9,977 nt of DNA from Clostridiales bacterium. Its GTDB lineage: Bacteria; Bacillota; Clostridia; Saccharofermentanales; UBA5734. This document shows positions 6,498 to 9,977 of this stretch, one piece after another; position 1 is the first letter of the stretch; every line of letters begins with the position of its first letter. A program made the position numbers and the translations under genes. The notes beneath the pieces are model-generated. The model was given only the letters and a program-made list of their open reading frames with translations. It searched no databases and was not told the DNA's origin. The DNA is taken from the NCBI GenBank assembly GCA_003532195.1, contig DOFA01000003.1:1-9977 (forward strand). Reading direction: 5' to 3'.

Positions 6498-6519
6498 GAA
6501 AAAAGAGGAGACATCAAAA

Positions 6520-7065
6520 ATGACAGGACATGAAAAAACTCTTTGGATTACCCGCACCGGCGTCATGATCGCCCTGCTGATCGTCATGCAGGCGGCAACA
6601 GCGCCCTTGGGCAGCACCCTAATCACAGGATCGATCGTTAATTTGCTGTTGATTGTTGCCGTGATGATCGGCGGGCTGACATCCGGCCTGTCGGTCGCAA
6701 TCTTGTCGCCGGTGATCGCCAAGCTTCTGGGTATCGGGCCGCTTTGGGAGTTGATTCCCTTTATCGCCGTGGGCAATATGGTGCTGGTGCTGCTTTGGCA
6801 TATCATCGGCAACCGGAATCTGAAGAACAAGCTGGCCGCTCCGGTTATCGCGCTGGTGACCGCCGCGGTCGCGAAATTTCTCGTTCTTTATTTCGGAATC
6901 GTGGTAATCGCCATTCCCTTGCTGCTCAATCTGCCGGAAAAACAAGCTTTGGTTATTTCGAGCCTGTTTTCTTATCCGCAGCTGATCACCGCGACGATCG
7001 GCGGCGTGCTCGCCCTGACCATCCTCCCAGTCCTGAAAAAAGCCCTGCGGCCGAAACAGGCTTAG
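6520..7065 (+). CDS. Membrane protein, probable ECF transporter S component
   Basis: 181 aa, very hydrophobic, with about six membrane segments (roughly 9-28, 35-52, 54-70, 78-97, 107-136 and 148-172) and a basic C-terminal tail (KKALRPKQ). The size, the six-span layout, an early Arg12 before the first segment and the glycine-rich GSIVNLLLIVAVMIGGLTSG stretch match substrate-binding S components of energy-coupling factor importers. Those take up vitamins or metals with shared EcfA/EcfT subunits; no EcfA or EcfT gene is visible here, as expected for group II members. AGAGGAG at 6504-6510 gives a spacing of 9. It is divergent from the Crp/Fnr gene and probably under its control. A bidirectional terminator follows 55 nt after the stop. 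The substrate cannot be read from the sequence, and a different small membrane family remains possible. Confidence 0.7.
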   Translation: MTGHEKTLWITRTGVMIALLIVMQAATAPLGSTLITGSIVNLLLIVAVMIGGLTSGLSVAILSPVIAKLLGIGPLWELIPFIAVGNMVLVLLWHIIGNRNLKNKLAAPVIALVTAAVAKFLVLYFGIVVIAIPLLLNLPEKQALVISSLFSYPQLITATIGGVLALTILPVLKKALRPKQA

Positions 7066-7119
7066 GCGGCGTTCTTTTTGTATACAATTTGAACGATTAA
7101 TATGTAAAATACTAGAAAA

Positions 7120-7156
7120 CAAGCAAGGCATTGTCAGAGCAGCAATGCCTTGTTTG
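7120..7156. terminator. Bidirectional rho-independent terminator
   Basis: A 10-bp perfect stem CAAGGCATTG/CAATGCCTTG (7124-7133 with 7143-7152) is extended by a G-U pair and three more pairs to 14 bp (7120-7133 with 7143-7156), around a 9-nt loop. On the plus strand it is followed by CTTTATT; on the minus strand TTTTC continues into a T-rich stretch. It sits between the convergent membrane protein and AraC genes, ending 2 nt before the AraC stop codon, so it can end both transcripts. Confidence 0.85.
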
Positions 7157-7158
7157 CT

Positions 7159-8013
7159 TTATTGGTCTGGCCGGTTAATCATGCTGTTTCTTTGCTCCTG
7201 CCGGTATTGCCTGGCGGTGGTCCCCGTCTCCTGCCGGAAGATCCGGGAGAAGTAGTTGTATTCGTCAAAGCCCGCGGCGGCAGCGATTTCCGCTATGCTG
7301 CGGCTGGTGCCGGACAGCAGCTGCTGGGCGTGCCAGATCCTTCGCCGGCGAATGTGCGCGGCAATGCTGCATTCCAGATGCTGGTTGGCCAGCTGGTACA
7401 GATGTGTCCGGCCGACTCCGAAAAAAGAGCAGATATCGTCGATGGAAATGGTTTTGCCTAAATGCTGGGCGATATAGTCGTTCAAAGTATCGATGAATTT
7501 CGCTTTGGGCAGGGTGACCAGGCGGCTGGACCAGAAATAAACCGACAGGGCGTCCAGGATGGCCGCGGCGGCGCGGATCTCGGCGTCGCTTTTGCTGGGC
7601 ATGGCGGCCACATCTTCGAGCAGATTAGCATTGCCCGGTGCCCGGCAGATCTCAGCCAGCTTGCTTCTGGTTTCCGCTTCGGAATTTTTCGGGATGATCT
7701 GGCCAAACATGATGTAGCCGATGACCGCGTCGTTGCCACGGATCAGGATGACAGCCTCGGTGAGCCCGGCATGGCAGACATAGATCACGGGGGCGCTGGT
7801 CTTGCGGCAGCGCTCGAAGGCTTCGCGGTCGCTCTGCACGCATTTTCCCAGAAATTCCGGATTCCGGCGCAGCTGTCCGCAGAAAGCGCAATGGCTTTCA
7901 GGATAGGACATAATCTCCTTTTTCTCATTGTCGAACAGGACGATGCGGATGCCTGTCAGCAGGGAAAAGTCGTGCATCAGCGCTTCCATTCTTTTTTGAT
8001 TGACCTCGATCAT
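7159..8013 (-). CDS. AraC-family regulator with PocR sensory domain
   Basis: 284 aa from the chosen start. The N-terminal PocR-type ligand domain (about 5-165) carries clustered cysteines: C42 and C45 in HCAFCG, C58 in LGKC, C69 in ERC and C80 with H81 in YVCH, suggesting a bound metal or redox sensing. The C-terminal AraC DNA-binding domain (about 172-275) has two helix-turn-helix units, TISIDDICSFFGVGRTHLYQL and the signature segment IAEIAAAAGFDEYNYFSRIF. PocR proteins sense small metabolites such as 1,2-propanediol in the cob/pdu system; here the effector is unknown. The start at 8013 has GGAGG 8 nt upstream; an ATG at 8046 would add 11 residues without a site. It is divergent from the aldolase-isomerase operon, its probable target, and shares with it a gap of repeats. 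Confidence 0.9.
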   Translation of the reverse strand: MIEVNQKRMEALMHDFSLLTGIRIVLFDNEKKEIMSYPESHCAFCGQLRRNPEFLGKCVQSDREAFERCRKTSAPVIYVCHAGLTEAVILIRGNDAVIGYIMFGQIIPKNSEAETRSKLAEICRAPGNANLLEDVAAMPSKSDAEIRAAAAILDALSVYFWSSRLVTLPKAKFIDTLNDYIAQHLGKTISIDDICSFFGVGRTHLYQLANQHLECSIAAHIRRRRIWHAQQLLSGTSRSIAEIAAAAGFDEYNYFSRIFRQETGTTARQYRQEQRNSMINRPDQ

Positions 8014-8021
8014 GACTGTAT

Positions 8022-8026
8022 CCTCC
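8022..8026 (-). promoter_or_regulatory. Ribosome binding site that sets the PocR-AraC start
   Basis: GGAGG on the minus strand, 8 nt before the ATG at 8013. It lies inside the longer reading frame that begins at 8046, which argues for the shorter protein beginning MIEVNQ. Confidence 0.8.
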
Positions 8027-8055
8027 GATAAACACAAACAATACATTCGTCATGT

Positions 8056-8083
8056 GAACGATTTTACCATATTTTGGACGATT
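8056..8083. promoter_or_regulatory. Direct repeats, candidate AraC-type operator, with extended -10
   Basis: GAACGATT (8056-8063) and GGACGATT (8076-8083) match at 7 of 8 bases and start 20 bp apart, close to the two-turn spacing of AraC-family half-sites. On the minus strand, TGGTAAAAT (8069-8061) is an extended -10 element for the PocR-AraC gene and overlaps the first repeat. Protein binding here would plausibly give autorepression and activation of the aldolase operon; this is inference. Confidence 0.45.
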
Positions 8084-8102
8084 GCATCTTTATCTGCAGC
8101 CA

Positions 8103-8134
8103 TTATTGTCCTATATTGAGATTACAGACAATAA
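8103..8134. repeat. Inverted repeat upstream of the aldolase gene
   Basis: TTATTGTC (8103-8110) and GACAATAA (8127-8134), perfect 8-bp arms 16 bases apart. Between them TATATT (8112-8117) is a weak -10 candidate, 17 bp after a poor -35 (TTTATC, 8089-8094). It may be an operator over the aldolase promoter or a leader hairpin. Confidence 0.4.
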
Positions 8135-8150
8135 CGCGAGGTAAGCAGAC

Positions 8151-9062
8151 ATGAATGCACAGGATGCGGTCCGGAGAGCATACATAAACCACACGATCAT
8201 TCCCGCCTTTAACATTCCCTACCTGCCGATGGTCAAGCCGGTCGCCGAGGCGATCCGCGACGAGGATTCGATCGCCATGATCCAGGTGGCGCGGCTGGAA
8301 TGGGAGAAGTTCGCCAGCCAAAGCCTGGAAGCGGTGGCCGAGGAGTATTTCCGCCATTGTTATCCCGATTATACGCTGCTGCATCTCGATCATGTCCCCG
8401 CTATCGACGAGGACCTGAAAGCCGTGGATTTTCTGCCGATCATCGAGCGGGCCATCCGCGCGGGCTACCAGTCGGTCATGGTCGACGGTTCCAGGCTTTC
8501 CCTGGACGACAATATTGCGGTTACGAAACAGACGGCGGAATGCGCCCATCGTGCCGGCGTCGCGGTGGAGGCGGAGCTGGGGGCAGTCGCCGGGCACGAG
8601 AGCGGCGGCATCGGCATGTCCTATGAAGAACTGTTCCGCAGCCGCAAGGGCTTTACCAAACTCGACGAGGCCGCGCGCTTTGTCCGCGAGTCCGGATGCG
8701 ACTGGCTGTCTGTGGCTGTGGGCAGCATTCATGGCGCGATTGCCGGCAGCCTGCGCGACCAGAAAAAACCGGAGGCCAGGCTGGACATCGATCATATCAT
8801 TGCGCTGCAGGAAGCGACAAACCATCTTCCGTTGGTGCTGCACGGCGGCTCGGGAATCCGCCAGGAGTATATTCTGGCGGCGGTCCAAAACGGAATCGCC
8901 AAGATCAATGTGGGTACGGACATCCGCCAGCCCTATGAAGCCGCGCTCCGGGAGCGGCAGGATGTCGCCTTCGCCCAGGAGCAGGTTTACCGGAAAACCC
9001 GAGCCATCATTCATGATTTTCTGCAAACCACAGGCGCCCGGACATTATTGTACGGAGCCTGA
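8151..9062 (+). CDS. Class II (zinc-dependent) ketose-bisphosphate aldolase family protein
   Basis: 303 aa, a normal length. Family motifs run in order: IIPAFNI (16-22), LHLDH (77-81; Asp80 catalytic and His81 a zinc ligand by family analogy), VMVDGS (109-114), EAELGAVAG (140-148), VGSIHGA (190-196; His194 zinc ligand), VLHGGSGI (229-236; His231 zinc ligand, then a phosphate-binding glycine loop) and INVGTDI (252-258). Such enzymes reversibly cleave a ketose phosphate to dihydroxyacetone phosphate and an aldehyde, in the cytoplasm. The segment usually reading like a glycine-rich ISxG loop is replaced by IQVARLEWEKF (44-54), so the substrate may not be fructose bisphosphate. GAGG at 8138-8141 gives a spacing of 9. 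It is the first gene of an operon with the sugar isomerase 44 nt downstream and divergent from the PocR-AraC gene. Tagatose- or fructose-type specificity cannot be told from sequence alone. Confidence 0.94.
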   Translation: MNAQDAVRRAYINHTIIPAFNIPYLPMVKPVAEAIRDEDSIAMIQVARLEWEKFASQSLEAVAEEYFRHCYPDYTLLHLDHVPAIDEDLKAVDFLPIIERAIRAGYQSVMVDGSRLSLDDNIAVTKQTAECAHRAGVAVEAELGAVAGHESGGIGMSYEELFRSRKGFTKLDEAARFVRESGCDWLSVAVGSIHGAIAGSLRDQKKPEARLDIDHIIALQEATNHLPLVLHGGSGIRQEYILAAVQNGIAKINVGTDIRQPYEAALRERQDVAFAQEQVYRKTRAIIHDFLQTTGARTLLYGA

Positions 9063-9106
9063 ACGGCGGTGTAAAGCCGGAACATTTTTATCGAGGAGGA
9101 AACCCT

Positions 9107-9977
9107 ATGAAAAAACAGACTTTTGCCTTGTATTTCGGCAACCGCGGCTTTATGCCCGAGACCCTGATTGCCGGCGCCCGGACGGACATGGTTCAGGCGG
9201 TGACCAATGCCGGCTTCGATTACCTGATGATGGATGATCAAGCGACCCGTTACGGGGCTGTGGAAACCCGGGATGAAGGCCTGATTTATGCGCAATGGCT
9301 CAGGGCGCATGAGGGCGAGTATGACGGCGTGATCCTTTGCATGCCCATTTTCGTGGATGAAAACGGAGCGATTGCAGCGCTGCAGGAAGCGGGAACACCC
9401 ATCCTCATGCAGGCTTATCCCGATGAAATCGGCAAAATGGATTTCCGCTATCGCCGTGACGCCTATTGCGGCAAGTTCAGCGTGACGGATGTGTTCTACC
9501 AATACCGGGTGCCGTTCACCGTGCTGAAGCCCCACGTGGTTCATCCGCTGTCGGAGGCTTTTGCGCAGAACCTGAGCGAGTTTGCCGCGGTCTGCCGCGT
9601 CGTCAAGGGTATGAAAAAATTCAATCTCGGCTGCATCGGCGCCCGGACTACGGCCTTTAAAACCGTGCGTTTCGACGAGCTGACGCTCCAGCGCTACGGC
9701 ATCAACGTCGAGTCTTTCGACCTGTCCGAGTTGATTTACAAAGTTGGCCAGCTGGCGGACAGCGACACCGCAGTCGCGGAAAAGGCCGCGACCTTGAAAA
9801 ACTACAGCGATTTTTCACAGATGCCGACAAAGAACATGCTGACCCTGGCTAAGATCGGCGTCGTCATCGACTGGTATATCGGAGAGTATCACCTGGACGC
9901 CCTCGCCCTCCGCTGCTGGAACGAGATGGAGACCATCCTGCGTGTCTGCCCCTGCGTGCTCCTGAGCGAGCTGAACG
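9107..9977 (+). CDS. L-fucose/L-arabinose isomerase-like sugar isomerase, N-terminal part (cut by window edge)
   Basis: 290 codons are open to the right edge, from an ATG with AGGAGG 7 nt upstream (9094-9099). The N-terminal domain carries FGNRGFMP (10-17), an early MMDDQATRYGAVETRDEG segment (41-58) and ILCMPIFVDENGA. The later part has NLGCIGARTTAFKTVRFDE, a conserved pattern in L-fucose isomerase-related proteins that use Mn2+, and ends with ALALRCWNEME, like the family's CW motif. Family members are about 430-590 aa, so roughly the last third, with more metal ligands, is missing. The reaction would be aldose to ketose isomerisation. It is the second gene after the class II aldolase, and the pair suggests a sugar pathway of isomerase, kinase and aldolase whose kinase would lie outside. 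The exact sugar is unknown. Confidence 0.8.
   Translation, partial: MKKQTFALYFGNRGFMPETLIAGARTDMVQAVTNAGFDYLMMDDQATRYGAVETRDEGLIYAQWLRAHEGEYDGVILCMPIFVDENGAIAALQEAGTPILMQAYPDEIGKMDFRYRRDAYCGKFSVTDVFYQYRVPFTVLKPHVVHPLSEAFAQNLSEFAAVCRVVKGMKKFNLGCIGARTTAFKTVRFDELTLQRYGINVESFDLSELIYKVGQLADSDTAVAEKAATLKNYSDFSQMPTKNMLTLAKIGVVIDWYIGEYHLDALALRCWNEMETILRVCPCVLLSELN

Noticed and set aside
8103..9026. A 307-codon open frame on the minus strand opposite the aldolase gene
   Set aside because: It mirrors the aldolase frame, its translation shows no family motif, and it begins inside the aldolase gene with no independent context. Long antisense frames are common in GC-rich genes.

Overview
This window looks like part of a moderately GC-rich chromosome from an anaerobic or fermentative member of the Bacillota (Clostridia or Negativicutes type). 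Three things suggest this: strong GGAGG-type ribosome binding sites, sigma-A-like promoters in AT-rich gaps, and a gene mix of PocR-AraC and Crp/Fnr regulators, a putative ECF S component, a class II aldolase and a sugar isomerase. The assignment rests on gene content only, and no marker gene fixes the taxon. I saw no rRNA, tRNA, CRISPR array or insertion sequence.

Left part (1-4293, all minus strand): a four-gene operon. In transcription order it encodes an XRE/S24 (LexA/CI-like) repressor, a TerB-N/TerB-C protein, a DUF2791 (BrxD-like) P-loop ATPase and an Lhr-like superfamily 2 helicase that runs off the left edge. The genes are packed (a 1-nt TAATG junction or a 38-nt gap, then a 4-nt ATGA overlap, then a 5-nt gap). 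A good promoter precedes the repressor gene. TerB-N/C, BrxD-like ATPase and Lhr-like helicase families have been linked to DNA processing and phage defence, and BrxD plus BrxHI is also a pair in type 2 BREX. No methylase, PglZ or ter gene is visible here. This is the most interesting system in the window: a putative DNA-processing or defence module led by its own probably self-cleaving repressor.

Middle (4294-7065): across a 231-bp gap with two opposed promoters lies a Gfo/Idh/MocA-family protein (plus strand) that resembles NAD-dependent GH109 glycosidases and lacks the usual EKP lysine. It converges, with 1 nt between stop codons, on a Crp/Fnr regulator (minus). That regulator is divergent from a small multi-membrane-span protein, probably an ECF-type S component. 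The 71-bp gap between the last two holds two inverted repeats.

Right part (7066-9977): a bidirectional terminator separates the membrane protein from a PocR-AraC regulator (minus). This is divergent from a plus-strand sugar operon of a class II zinc aldolase and an L-fucose/arabinose-isomerase-like protein cut by the window end. The repeats in the divergent gap are candidate operators. The likely picture is a carbohydrate locus in which an isomerase makes a ketose, an unseen kinase phosphorylates it, the aldolase cleaves it, and the PocR-AraC protein senses a catabolite.
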